From Apiospora phragmitis (taxonomy: Eukaryota; Ascomycota; Sordariomycetes; Amphisphaeriales; Apiosporaceae), in contig JAQQWL010000011.1 of NCBI GenBank assembly GCA_038363925.1, positions 682,001 through 746,000 on the forward strand: a stretch of 64,000 nucleotides of DNA. Direction: 5' to 3'. Both the position numbers and the translations under genes were made by a program. Below are positions 13,401 to 24,889 of this stretch, piece by piece (position 1 is the first letter of the stretch; every line of letters begins with the position of its first letter). The notes under the pieces were generated by a model. That model saw only the letters and a program-made list of their open reading frames with translations, was not told the origin of the DNA and searched no databases.

Positions 13401-13493
13401 ACCTAGCTGATTCATCCTCGGCAGGATTTCTTCTCTATTCGCACCCGGCTGGACTCCAAGGTCCGCGTAGTAGTCTTCGTTGACATCGAGCAT
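13400..13493 (-). pseudogene. Truncated J-domain (DnaJ) relic
   Basis: From an ATG at 13493 the minus strand encodes MLDVNEDYYADLGVQPGANR followed by EEILPRMNQL. This matches the start of a J domain: the D-Y-Y-x-x-L-G-V opening and the helix-I acidic EEI. Coding then ends at a possible GT donor, with no helix II, no HPD motif and no downstream exon that I can find. I read it as a fragment of a DnaJ-type gene left in a gene-poor region. The alternative is a chance resemblance, since only about 30 residues are involved. Confidence 0.4.
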
Positions 13494-15568
13494 TGGAGCC
13501 GCGAGATGACCTTGGAATCCCTTGAGAGCTCCTATGAGGTAGGTTGCTGCGTTCAAGGTTTTCAGACCAAACAAGATGACCAAACAGCTTTTCAGGGGCA
13601 GAACTCGACCTCGAATTCCTTCATATAAGCCCTTGGCTTCTTGGGTAGCACCGGTGGCGCACTGGGGTTCTATGCTGCCCAATGTTGGTCCAGCTGGACA
13701 AGCCCCGATCACAGGTTGGCCCAATGAAGCTTCTGGCTCTTTCCTCGAAGAAAGCACGTTGCATGCTTGCATGCATGACAGCATGGCATCCGTGGCCGGC
13801 CAACGTATTAGCTCAGCAGCAGGTAGGAAGAGACGAGCTCGTTCTCTCCTCAAACTAATCGTCAGCCTGCCTCTCTCCAATACCAAGGCCCTTTATCACA
13901 TGGGATAGGCGAGAAACATCTTCGTCCGAAATCCAGGCGGCGCTTAGACCAGTATTCTGAGATGTGCCAAGGGATTTGGGAAACAAGACCGAGAAGCCAT
14001 CGTCGTGATGTAGCATAGCCTCTAATAATGAAGGGCAATCAACCTGGAGCCATCAAAAGGGCATGTGAAAATCAGCGTTGCGATTTCCGCATGTGCAAGC
14101 AGGTCTGCGGCAGGTATCTGGTTTTATTCTGCCTATATCTGGTGGGTGATGAGATAGCTGGCCAGTGAACTTCTACTCCGTATAAAGGTCGTAGCAAGTA
14201 TGACGAGCTGGTCTCTGCAATGGGAACATCCGTGCCCACCCAAACTATGTCGTCAAGATCCGTTGAAATGTAATTCTGATTGAATACTCCGTAAAGATGT
14301 TTAAAATCCGACCTATCGCGATTCACGGAGAGCCTCTGGCGAAGAAGACGAGTGCAGATGTTGCATATCCCCCGCACGTTGAACGGCTGGAAACCCCACC
14401 ACCATTTTAGCCTGACTCGGGAGCCCTGCACCTAAATCAACTGTCATCTCAAGTGCATCCTGCAGCCATTGCAGTGGTGCAAAACTTTTATCTAACCTCC
14501 AGACAAACACGCAGTCCCGGATTTGTGGGAGATGATCTCCGCCTCTCCCGTCTGTTTGGTCAATCAGTTAATTGGTTAACCCGATTCTTGCACGCCATTG
14601 GAGTTCCTCCGTCGGAAATTTCAATCGCTCCTCTTTGCCGGGATGGGTCTTAGCGATCCGATGTTACCGGATTTAGCCAGTAAAGGACCCCCGTGTTCCT
14701 CACGACATCGATAAACATTGATTGATTACCTGAGACGTCGTTGTCCAAGATGCGATTCCCAAGAGAATGCCACGCAGCCCTTCGTTTTCCCTTCACACTT
14801 TGGCCAGCCGCGACGAAGGGCTGAGGACAGATTCTGCTACATAGACTCGGAATGCAGCCAATCCCTCCGGATCTGTGACAACTCTGATACAGGGGGTCTT
14901 TCCCGCTCAATCGTCCAAGCTATGTAGCAGCTCTCAAGAACCGTGGGTCCCTGTCATCGGTGGTCAGAGTTGCTCGAGTGCAACATTCACTGCAGACGAC
15001 ACATTTCGTTTCTCGGACCTTCACCTGCTGAACCGTCCGCTGTGTTAGATGCTGCAGGCTTTCGACCTGGCGCGGACCTCGGGAGCCGGTGCCTCCCCAG
15101 TGGCTCCCCACGAAGGCTAGGCTAGCTGAGGAGCAATCTCAAGCCAACTTTAGCACCTGCGCCACGTTGATGGCGAAATCTGAAGCTCAACACCCCCCTT
15201 GATGGCCATTGGTGCTGCTTCTTTCGTAACGCGGAGGGGCGGGGGCGCCATGTTCCTGAATGCATGGGGTGGGGATCTTCCCGGTACCTTGACCCCGTGT
15301 ATAGCATGTTGCGCTCACTAGCAGTAACATGTGGTTCTAGACCCAAGCAGCCAAGCGACTTGTCATCTACCATCTTACATATGTATCATCCGCGCTGCTG
15401 CTCACACTTCGCATGACGGCCAACCTTCTGGTTGATGTTCACATTGGAAACACCTCCGCTTAAACATAAAAGCTTCTTCTCAATTTCCCGACGTTATTTT
15501 GTTTCTAGTGTCGTATATATAATAGAGGATACCTGGCTGGCTACATAAGTTCTTCTTCAGCTGACAGC
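13494..15568. other. Intergenic stretch upstream of the SET gene
   Basis: No supported gene. Open frames here are short and unlike known proteins. The last 100 bases contain a TATATATAATAG block (15514-15525) about 45 nt before the SET-protein start at 15569, a plausible core-promoter element. Confidence 0.35.
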
Positions 15569-17184
15569 ATGGGTCCATTATACCTAGCCTGGCTGTTTCC
15601 CGCCCTGGGTCTCGCCAAAGACCCTCTCTCGTATCTGCCGGACTTCGGCTCGTGCAAGTCCTCCTCCCTGATCGGAGGAGGCATCCTGGGCCACGAAGCC
15701 GCCTGCTCGCCCGACGGCGGCTCGATATGGGAGGAGGACGCGAACCAGACGGTGCTGACGACGCCGGCGCGCTGGCGGTTCTCGACGCCGTGCATGGAGA
15801 ACGGGAAGCGGGAGTTCTGCATCTACGCGAGCCCGGACTTCGCCAACGGCCGCGGCATCATGATGCTGACGACCCCCCAGCGGGCCGGCGAGGTCGAGCG
15901 GTCGCACGTCTTCACGGCGCCCGAGGTGTACGCGGCCATGACGAACCTGAACGCCGAGACGAGCGACCGGTGGAGGGTCGAGGCGGTCCCGGGCAAGGGG
16001 ATGGGCCTGATCGCGACGCGGAACCTGCAGGTCGGCGACCACATCATGAGCACGACGCCGTCCGTCATGATCGACTACGACGTCTTCTACGAGCTGGAGC
16101 CGCAGCAGATCCACCAGATGCAGGGAGAGGGCATCTCGTATCTACCTGAGCGGCACCGCAACATCTTCCTTAATCTTTCTACCCACGACGGCGCCGAGGA
16201 CTACAACTCGCGCGTCAACAAGATCATCCTGACCAACGCCTTTGATATTGACAACACTGGCGTCGTCGAGAAGAAGGAGGAGGGCGAACGCGAGTCTTGG
16301 TATACCGTGTTCCCAGAAAGTGAGATCATACCCTTACTCCTTCGAGGCCGCTGGAAGCACCACCGTAGCATACTGACTGAGCTGTTTCTTAGTTTCCCGT
16401 ATGAACCATGATTGCCGGCCGATGCCGACTACTACTTTGACGTAGAAACTTTCACTCACAATATCCACGCCGTACGCCCAATCGCCGCGGGTGAGGAGAT
16501 CACTGTCTCGTACATCGAGTAAGTCGTCCACTACACCCTACTACTTACCTACAGCCTACCTTGGCTAGTATCTGAAAACACTCGTTATACTGACCAAACC
16601 AATAGCCCCGTCCTGCCCCGACAGGAGCGCCTGCAGCGCCTCGACACGTCGTGGCACTTTCCCTGCTCGTGCAGCCTGTGCGCGCAGAACGAGCACCAGC
16701 GGGCGGCGTCGGACGCGCGCATCGCGCAGATCGAGGAGCTGCGCGCGCAGTTCCGCGACTACGAGCCGACCTCGCAGGCGACGCCGGCCATGGGCGAGCT
16801 CATGGTCTCGCTCTTCCAGCAGGAGCGCCTGTGGTCCTCCATGTATGAGGCCTACACGTACGCGGCGCTCGAGTACAACGGGGCTGGGGAGCCTTGGCTC
16901 GCTTCTAAGTGTAAGTACATGGCTTTTTCTTCGTGTGCATCGAACGTCGATTTTGCAGTTCGATACATGCATGCATGCATCTCGTTTTCGAATTTTCTAG
17001 TTAGCTGCTGACATGAAGGACCATAGCTGCGCGACTGGCTATTCAGCACGGTTTGGCTGCGGGTGGTCCCAAGGACTCGGATGTCCTTGCGATGCAAGCT
17101 CTGGTTAAGGACCCGTGGGCACATTGGAGCTGGATGCTGAGGACCAAGAGGAGAATGAACTGGGGCTCGAACGTGGAGGCATAG
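15569..17184 (+). CDS. SET-domain protein with N-terminal signal peptide, one frameshift
   Basis: A predicted SET-domain protein of about 446 aa from four exons (15569-16319, 16393-16518, 16606-16910, 17027-17184). The N-terminus MGPLYLAWLFPALGLAKDPL looks like a cleavable signal peptide, and the following domain has several Cys. The SET region begins near residue 135 (WRVEAVPGKGMGLIATRNL). It continues with SRMNHDCRP in exon 2, where NHDC is the SAM/catalytic signature, then GEEITVSYI, a post-SET-like FPCSCSLC and a helical C-terminus. The frame breaks inside the key motif: between 16418 and 16424 one base appears to be missing, since MNHDCRP and ADYYFDVETF lie in different frames. SET proteins usually methylate lysines. 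A secreted or ER-located member is unusual for a histone methyltransferase, so the substrate is unknown. The family is certain, the activity is not. Confidence 0.85.
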
Positions 17185-17759
17185 ACGAGCTTTGAGCTAC
17201 ACTACGGATGGACTCTGGCGCATTATTTTGGCATGGTTTTGTTTTCATTTTCTCGGTGGTAGACAAAGTTACGGTGTTCATGGCGTTCATCCCCTAACGG
17301 GAGACGTGGGAGGTGCATTTATCGGGTTGTACGAGACGCTTAGAAATACACATGTTGTCTCGTCCCACGACCATATCATCAAATACACAATTCAAGGTCA
17401 TATTACCCATACCTAAACAATCTTATGGTGTACAGTGAATAGCATGTATCTTGAGTGATGATGCTGCCAATGGAGGCCATTGATAGCGTTGTAGCCGCCG
17501 TATCGATAAGAGCTGTAAAGTGCATAATTCGAGGGGTCTGCGGCGGAAAAATGTGCGGTGGAAGGTGGGCTGCGCGAAGTCGGGCCCCAGTTGCCCCTCC
17601 ATTTCAAAGGCAATTGGGTAACGCCCGAGAGTGAGTCAAACAATTGCTGATAGACTGAGAGAGAGACCCCAATAGTCCAACCCACCAGGTCGTCGCCCCT
17701 TCGACACTCGCAACATCACCACCTTTTTTCCGATCGATACCGACAAATTGGAAAGAACC
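17185..17759. other. Intergenic region between SET and PheRS genes
   Basis: 575 bases holding the SET gene 3' end and the PheRS alpha promoter/leader. The final 60 bases are C/A-rich, as is usual upstream of fungal housekeeping genes. No other feature was seen. Confidence 0.5.
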
Positions 17760-19679
17760 ATGGCGCCGGCGGCTAACATCACCACCGAGGACCTCATCCC
17801 CGAGGTCCTCCAGGCCCTGGACAAGACCGACCAGATCTCCTCGTCCGACGCCTTCCCCGCCGTCCCCTTCGAGATCATGAAGGCCACGCTCGACCGCCTG
17901 ACCTCGCGGTCCATGACCACCTACGAACAGGTCGAGCGCGAGGAGGCCGTGCTCGAGCCCGAGGCCGAGACCATCGTCGCCCACGGCAGCCACGAGGCCC
18001 GCGTCTTCGAGGCCGTCCACAAAGCGATGGAGGGCATGTCGATCCAGGACCTCGAGAAGGCCATCGGCGACAAGACGGTCACCAAGATGGGCCAGGGCAA
18101 GGCCTTCAAGGAGAAGTGGATCAAGAAGGACGGCGACAAGCTCGTGGCTATCACCGACGCCATTACGGATGTTACCCGCGACCAGCTGCGCGTCATCCAG
18201 GAGACCGGCACGCACGACGAGCCCAAGGTCATCACCGACCTCAAGAAGCGCAAGCTCCTCCGCCTGCAGAAGACCTTCTCCTTCCGGATATCCAAGGGCG
18301 CCAAGTTCGCGCTCGAGATGGTCAAGGAGGAGACCGACCTGACGGCCGAGATGCTGGCCTCTGGCTCGTGGAAGACGGCCACTTTCAGTAAGTGGTCGAT
18401 GCTGCAGAAAGAACACTGGACGGAGCGGGACACTTACACAGAGAAACTTCTTTACAGAGCCCTACAACTTCGAGGCCCTTGGCGCGGACCAGCACGCCGG
18501 AGCCCTGCATCCTCTGGGCAAGGTGCGCGGAGAGTTCAGGTTAGCCATTGTCGAACCTGTCCGATAAGGAACAATTGCTTATTGAATGCAGACAAATCTT
18601 CTTCGAGATGGGCTTCGCCGAGATGCCTACAAGCCAGTTCGTCGAGTCAGGCTTCTGGGTATGCTATGGAGGACCCCCCTGTACTTTTGTCATATTGGCT
18701 GACTTGAGCCTTGCTACAGAACTTCGACACACTCTTCGTGCCGCAGCAACATCCTGCTCGTGATTTACAAGATACCTTCTACATTTCAGACCCCAAGACG
18801 GCAGACCGACCGGGCCCCGAAAACGCGGACGACAAGCGCAATTACCAAGAGTACTTTGAGAACGTGCGGGAGGTCCACGAGAAGGGCAAATACGGCTCCA
18901 TTGGCTACCGGTACCCCTGGGCGGAGGACGAGTCGCTCCGACTCGTCCTGCGAACACACACCACCTCCACCTCGGCGTCCATGCTGTACAAGCTGGCTTC
19001 GGAAAGCAGGAACGGCCAGTCCCCGCCAGTACGGTATTTCTCCATTGACCGAGTCTTCCGAAACGAGTCGGTAGACGCTACTCACTTGTGCGAGTTCCAC
19101 CAAGTAGAAGGTGTGATCGGCGACTACGGCCTGACGTTAGGTGGCCTGATGGAGTTCATGCAGATCTTCTTCGAGAAGATGGGTGTTACTAAGTACGTTG
19201 TTCTTCCGCTGCCTTTAACACTGGCCAATCGCTAACAAATATCGACAGCCTGAAATTCAAGCCTGCGTAAGTTTATATCGGAAATTGTCCTTCCAGCTTC
19301 TACACTAGCTTGCTCCCTACAGTCGAACTCAAGGGGCTTGAAGAAGAAGAGTGCACTGACAACATTTGAATTACCTATGACTATTGATGCTAACATCCCT
19401 CGCAGCTATAACCCCTATACCGAGCCCAGTATGGAGATCTTCAGTTTCCACCAGGGGCTGAACAAGCTCATCGAGATTGGCAACAGTGGTATGTTCCGTC
19501 CGGAAATGTTGGAGGCCATGGGCCTGCCCAGCGACTATAAGGTCTACGGTTTCGGTCTCAGTCTCGAGCGACCTACCATGATCAAGTACGGCATCTCCAA
19601 CATCCGCGAGCTGCTGGGCCACGGTGTCAACCTGAACGTGATTGAGAAGAGCGCGGCGGTACGACTCGACAAGGACTAG
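17760..19679 (+). CDS. FRS2: Phenylalanyl-tRNA synthetase alpha subunit, cytosolic
   Basis: Charges tRNA-Phe in the cytosol as the catalytic alpha subunit of the alpha2-beta2 enzyme. Six exons (17760-18387, 18458-18539, 18592-18658, 18720-19192, 19249-19266, 19406-19679) give about 513 aa, the usual length for the eukaryotic subunit. One exon is only 18 nt. The N-terminal half holds helical winged-helix-type tRNA-binding modules (e.g. [18 protein letters not shown]). The class II catalytic core shows [19 protein letters not shown] (motif 1 region), [19 protein letters not shown] (motif 2) and [13 protein letters not shown] (motif 3). All splice junctions keep frame and there is no disruption. 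The start ATG at 17760 has the context AACCATGG. This is one of the clean housekeeping genes in the window, useful as a contrast to the frame-broken ones. Confidence 0.96.
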
Positions 19680-19997
19680 AGTTACCAAAATAAAAAGTAT
19701 AAGCAGAAAAAGGAAAAAGCGCAATCTAGTCCCATCACTTTTACAGGTTTCTCCGCGTCCGGCCGCTGTTGGCCGGTAAATCTAGGTAGAGTAGATTTGC
19801 TGGCTTGTGGAGAGCAGGTTTTTTGCCATCTGGCCCGGACCGGACAGAAAGACGAGCTCATTCATAGATGAGAAGAGATACCCTGAGATGGAACCAATTA
19901 TGTCCTTGCTTATGTGAATGTTTGAGGTTGGGTATGGTGCACTGTCAAAAGCTTGGGTGGTGGCACTATTTACGCGTATAATCCCCATGGTATCATG

Positions 19998-21091
19998 GAA
20001 GCCCATGCATGATAATCGATGCATCCACCAGATATATACACTGCTGTGTTATACGGATCGGAGATAATCTAGTGACATTGGCACGATGATGTTTAAGACG
20101 TTTGTTCCACTGGTTTAAGACGTTTATTCCACTGGCTGGCCATCGCATCTAATTTCATGAACAGACTATTTGGCTTGTCGCTCAAGTTTACAGAAAGTAT
20201 GATTACACGAGAAGCAACGCTTCCGCCATTGGGGGGAATAGCAGCTGTGACATACCTAGCAGCTGAACCGTGGTGACTTTCTTCAAGACAGGGACGTGAT
20301 TTCCCCCGTCCGATTGAGTGATTACCACATCGGTTCTCTTACTCAACCAGCACGAGCCGGAGGGTTAAAATTTGTAAATTGAAAAGTTATGTACCACCTG
20401 TCCCATGACCTTAGCAACAGATTCTCCTAAGCGCTCCCAGTCGTCGAGGTTTCATCATCGACGGCTTCATTATCTCCGCCTGCGAGTTTTGGTCAGCCTG
20501 CCTCCCGCCCTCCCATTTACGGTTGCTACTAGCAGCAGCGTCGGTGGGCATACGAGTGCAAGTGTCGGCCTCTTGAGTAGTTTCACAATCAGTGATTTGG
20601 CTTGTCCCGTTGTTGCTGAGGATGGTAGGCTATGTATGCATACGTCAACTGAGGAAGGGCTTTGGCCTCGCGGCCGGCAGCCTGACCAAACAGATCCGCA
20701 AGTATGCGGACTACGGGCATGGCGCTACCGACAGGCCCTTTATCATATTCGGCCAGTCTGGCCAAGCCGCCTGTATGCATATGTCAAGGAAGAGTGCTAT
20801 AAAGAACCATTTGGGGGCGGTTCATGGGTGGGAGAAGAGTAGAATTGATGAGTGGTCTAATTGGAGGAATACTTCAGTAGCAATACCTTGCTTGGTAATA
20901 CCAAGTGAAGGCTACGCCGGTCCCGTCTACCGACTTTACTCCTGAATACCATAAATGATAAGAATAAGAATTCGAACTTGTATCGCTGCCCCCCTGATCC
21001 GCGCCCTCGTCTTCTGTTCCTTTTCCTTTTTTTATATAATAACATTACTAGTATAATCTGGTGGATGCATCGATTATCATGCATGGGCTTC
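19998..21091. mobile_element. Candidate foldback/MITE-like element with 36-bp terminal inverted repeats
   Basis: The 36 bases at 19998-20033 are the exact reverse complement of those at 21056-21091, with 1,022 bp between the arms. Just beyond the inner-to-outer edge, similarity weakens but continues with mainly C/T and G/A differences (for example ACCACGGGG against ACCATGGGG), as repeat-induced point mutation would leave. Both arms can encode MHRLSCMGF. The interior has no intact transposase. It could be a non-autonomous DNA element, or two copies of a small repeat inserted in opposite orientations. Confidence 0.5.
20091..20134 (+). repeat. 22-bp tandem duplication
   Basis: Two adjacent 22-bp units (20091-20112 and 20113-20134) differ at one base, a G/A change. 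They lie inside the candidate inverted-repeat element. Confidence 0.85.
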
Positions 21092-21764
21092 AACGGCACC
21101 ACGGGGCACTTCCCATCTGTTCAGGATGGAAAGGGGGGGGGAGGGGGGGGAAACATTCCAACAACAATAAACCCGTCGCGCAACCCGCCATCGCGACTCA
21201 ATTCCCTTCACACCTTTATCTTACTTACTTCAATTGTCCCCACCTAGGATTTACTTTATTGGCATTCATTCCGCTCGCGCCTGGCCGCAATTGGCCTTGA
21301 CGAGCCATTTCGGCCTGGTTTTGGGAGGTACATGCATTTGATTACAGTTGTTGTATGGGCTGGACATGAACCTCCCGTTCGCTTTCGAGGGTGCGGACAT
21401 ATTCGCCGGGGTCTTGTCCAGAAGTCTGTTCTTTTTCTTCTTCGTTTCCGCGTCGTACCGCTGTCTTGACGTACTGGGGTTACCGTTTTCTTAAAGACGT
21501 GGATGGGTGATGGTAGAACCTGTAATCCTAAAAAGATTCTCGTCCATCACGTAGGCATATCTTTCATGATTTCGTCAAATCTGAAAGACTCGACTTTTCC
21601 GCACGGAGTAGGAGGCTTTGACCAAAGTCTTTCGTTTGCCGCTTAACTCTATCTTGTACGGGTGGACTGCTGGACCACTTCTTGGGTCCGGTGTCGGTTA
21701 TTATTGGTTCTGTATATATAGCTTCCTGGATTCGGTTCAGAACATGCCCTCCCCCAGCCTGTCA

Positions 21765-22692
21765 TCAAGTATTGTGACTTGTTCCAGCGGCGTTCGGCAA
21801 TTCAATGTCGACAATCCACGGCGGCTGCACAGGCAGGTCGTCGTCCCTTCCTTCGATGGAGGCGTTGACAAATAGAGTCTGCGAGCCTGAACTGAGCGGA
21901 TGGGTGTCGTGGGAGCAGTGGCTGGTGATGCAATATCCCTTGCGCGCATAGGCCTGTGCTCTTTCGACTTTAGCTCTGGTCATATCGGAATCATCGAACC
22001 GGCCCTTGGTCAGGTTGGACAGCTTCTCAATAACCACGGACCGGTCGTTGTCGATGTGGGTGGAGTGCGAGGGGGGCTGCTCGCTGGCAGGAGCTGGAAG
22101 TTGCTGATCTTTATACAAGGTCTCCAGCGCACGGTACGAGTAGTCGTAAGCATCCTTCAATAGCTCACTCGTCAGGCGTCCACATTTATCCCAGGTCTTA
22201 TTGGATATAATGTGGTTGGTTAGTAAGCGGGCTTGGATAGTAGGGCTTAACCAGAGAAGCGAAGAAGAGAGATGCATTATTCTTCAGCGCACGTGCCGGT
22301 GAACTATTCTTTAGCCACCCAGCGCGTCGCATGGCTCCAGGCCATAGGGATTCTGGAATGCTGATATTGCGCATGAGTGCTTGTCCGTTCTCCATGATAA
22401 TTTCTGCTGTTACGGTTGGTCTCCTACTTTTTGTATACCACTTGGTATCTGAACAGACTTCTAGAGGAATCAAGAGGACGATCGTTTCACCGTCGTTCTT
22501 CCAGGAAGACGAGGCACTCTTCTTCTGTAGGCTCTTCAGCTCTTTAAGAGCGGGAGATTCTTTGGTGAAGAGAACCCAGACGTCCATTCCAAGTTCTGTC
22601 CATAGTTGATGGGGAACCGCAATGGGCTTTAGGTAACCAGGCAAATATTGGTCAGCAGCGAGGAAGGCAACAGTCAGAGCATCCTTGAGCAA
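21765..22692 (-). mobile_element. Degenerate copia-type retrotransposon relic (integrase region)
   Basis: Two overlapping minus-strand frames (22692-22198 and 22277-21765) hold diverged retroelement sequence. The clearest part is the integrase C-terminal signature: IPESLWPGAMRRAGWLKNSS followed by PARAL, matching the pattern LPxxLWxEAxxxAxWLKNRTPTxAL known from Ty1/copia polyproteins. The downstream frame has the form of a highly diverged continuation, but no reverse transcriptase motif (YVDD) and no LTRs were seen. It is a fragment with no coding capacity of its own. Confidence 0.5.
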
Positions 22693-23753
22693 GCAGGTGC
22701 TGGCAAATATTAGCCGTAGAAGACCAGATGCTGGATGTCCAGTGACTGGTGTACTCGGGGCAGCCGCAGGTCGGAACGCTCACGCAGAGGGTGGACGGAT
22801 GCAATGTGATATGGAGGACAAAGCGACGATATTGTTCAAGAAGGCAATATTGTAATATGCGCGCTGCGGCTGGACAGATGACCACAGCGGTAATCTAGCT
22901 GTCGGTAAACGAGAATATATAAGGCCGGAGGAAGCTGGAAAAGCGTGAATGATATACAAACGGGAGAGAGGGTAGCGACTCTCGGGGATTATTCCTTCCT
23001 ATTCCAGCCATTATTCCTTATGATCCCAGTTTCTCAGGAGGTGGATTCACCGTTTATTCGAGAAGTTGCCTCTATTTTCTCCTGAGACATCCTGTTTATT
23101 CCAAAAAGAGTAATACTAACGCCGAGAGTCGGTAGGGTCCTCGTGGATTTCGATCGTTTGCACGAGAAAAACGAACTCATAAACTTCTCGTTTGTGCCTT
23201 GACTAACTTGACTAAATCAACTCTGTCCCAGGCGGAGGCCGACGGTGGTTCCCGGGGACCGATCCGGCTTTGTCATTGTTGTTGTAGTTATTGAACCCCA
23301 GTCGCACCTTGTCCACCACGTCCTTCTGAGCAGGTCCTCGATTGCCTCGCCCGGCGAGCGCGGCGCGGAGCTCTTGCAGGGGCATACGAGCTTCGTATGT
23401 GCCCCCTCCCGTCGCGTGTGCCAGGGAAGTAATAGACGAGAAAAGAACAATTGAAAAGTGACTGGCCTGTTCGAGGCATCCAAACCATGATTTGTGTGCG
23501 GTGGTTGACATATGTAGGTATACGTATAAGACATCTTAAGCCACGATTGACGTTGATAATGCTTCGTGATAGGCGGTTTCCAATATGAGACTTGTTCTCC
23601 ATCCAAAGACTAGAGACAGGTAATTTTCGGTCTCTTAAGACTATGTCGGAGCCAAGTATGGGCGATCGGCCCTGCTACTAGGGACAGGGACAGATAGGAG
23701 CACTCCATGTCGAGACGTTTTGGCTTGTGATTATCTTGAACCGCCTCCCAGCG
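22693..23753. other. Intergenic, no gene seen
   Basis: Contains only short frames in all six readings, without domains or convincing splice sites. I see nothing to annotate. Confidence 0.4.
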
Positions 23754-24301
23754 TTACCCCTGAGATCTCGTCGGAAGAGGGATGCCTCGGGCGTTCAGCC
23801 ATTGTTTCGCCTGCTCCTGGCTTAAAGCACATTGCACAAAGTCGGGATCCCAGGCCCATCTCATCCCGTTATCGCTAATAAGAGTCCTGGTGCGTAGGAG
23901 GCCCTGTCGGTGTGCCCAAAGAAAGATTTGGTATGCATAAGGGCGGAAGGGTTTCCTTTGTGTACACCACACCAGACTATTGTCGAGAAGCGAATAGACG
24001 GTGCCTTTGGGTATGACAGCAAGGCGGACAATCACCCGTGCCTGCCGAAGCGCCTCGTTGGTGTTGTTATTTCCTACGTACCATCTGCTTCTGCTGCTGC
24101 TGACCGGACCAGCTCAAGGGGAGTGCAGTGGGAGCGCTCGTATTGCCGGTAGGTGAAGGTGATCCAGGGGGTGGTTCCGCCATCCTCAAGAACGCCCTTT
24201 CCCCAGGTGTCATTGACCCACTCGAAGACGTTTTCCGTCCCCCTATGGGTGAGGGGCTGGACTAGGTCGCACGTGGACGACCGGGACCGCCTGATGTGCA
24301 T
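23754..24301 (-). CDS. Hypothetical protein (about 182 aa), one frameshift
   Basis: Reads from an ATG at 24301 to a stop at 23754. The first frame (ENVFEWVNDTWGKGV, TPWITFTYRQYERSH) stops after AAAEADGT at about 24074. Adding one base near 24074-24083 joins it to YVGNNNTNEALRQARVIVRL and then to VYSLLDNSLVWC, RPYAYQIFLWAHRQG and ALSQEQAKQWLNARGIPLP. The composition (many W, Y, R, balanced acidic residues) looks coding in both halves. I do not recognise a domain and give no function. It may be an accessory gene or a decayed copy of one. Confidence 0.42.
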
Positions 24302-24889
24302 GCTTACTTTCAGGTAAGCGCGGCCACAGACGACGCTGCCACTGCCGCCCTATCCCCCTGAAGTGGTATGTGATCATCACTTTGGGGTATTGCGTGGGAA
24401 ATCCGAGTTTGATATGAAAGAAGGAAAAAGTGTTTGGTGGGTTGGTACTGTATATATAATAAGTCTTTGTTAATCAAGTCGGGGTCCTGTGACGATCCTG
24501 GTCGGGGTAGTGCACCAATACGCCATCCCAAGGTGATGTCCCTAGGAGTATGGCAACGAGCTCTTCTACTACCACCCCCAAGCCTTGCATAGATTGTCGT
24601 CGTTCCAAAATGCATGCCGCCCCGCGTCTCCGGATCGTCATGCTCCTTGAAATGGCCTTTTCTAGGCTGGAAAACATTATAACTCTGCCCCGAAACAATA
24701 CTTATAATCTACCACAGCCTGGGAAAAGTCATTTTAAGGAGCACCACGACCGGAGAAGCAGGAGTGGCATACATTTTGGAAATAGGGAGGTTAGTCTTAG
24801 TAGCAGCGGCTTGCTCGGAGGGCCTGTGACTTCCTGGTGGGTTTCGGCAGGTTTATACTTGGAGCCTGTGCCGTACTGGATTGTTGGTC

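Larger units (their letters stand above)
19680..21764. other. Repeat-bearing intergenic region
   Basis: No intact gene. It holds a 36-bp perfect inverted-repeat pair (19998-20033 and 21056-21091), a 22-bp tandem duplication (20091-20134) and G-runs (21132-21150). Short open frames between the inverted repeats have no clear match. Confidence 0.5.

Noticed and set aside
20405..20945. Zinc-finger-like pieces inside the 36-bp inverted-repeat segment
   Set aside because: Cys/His spacing does not fit C2H2 or BED fingers and requires arbitrary frame switching.
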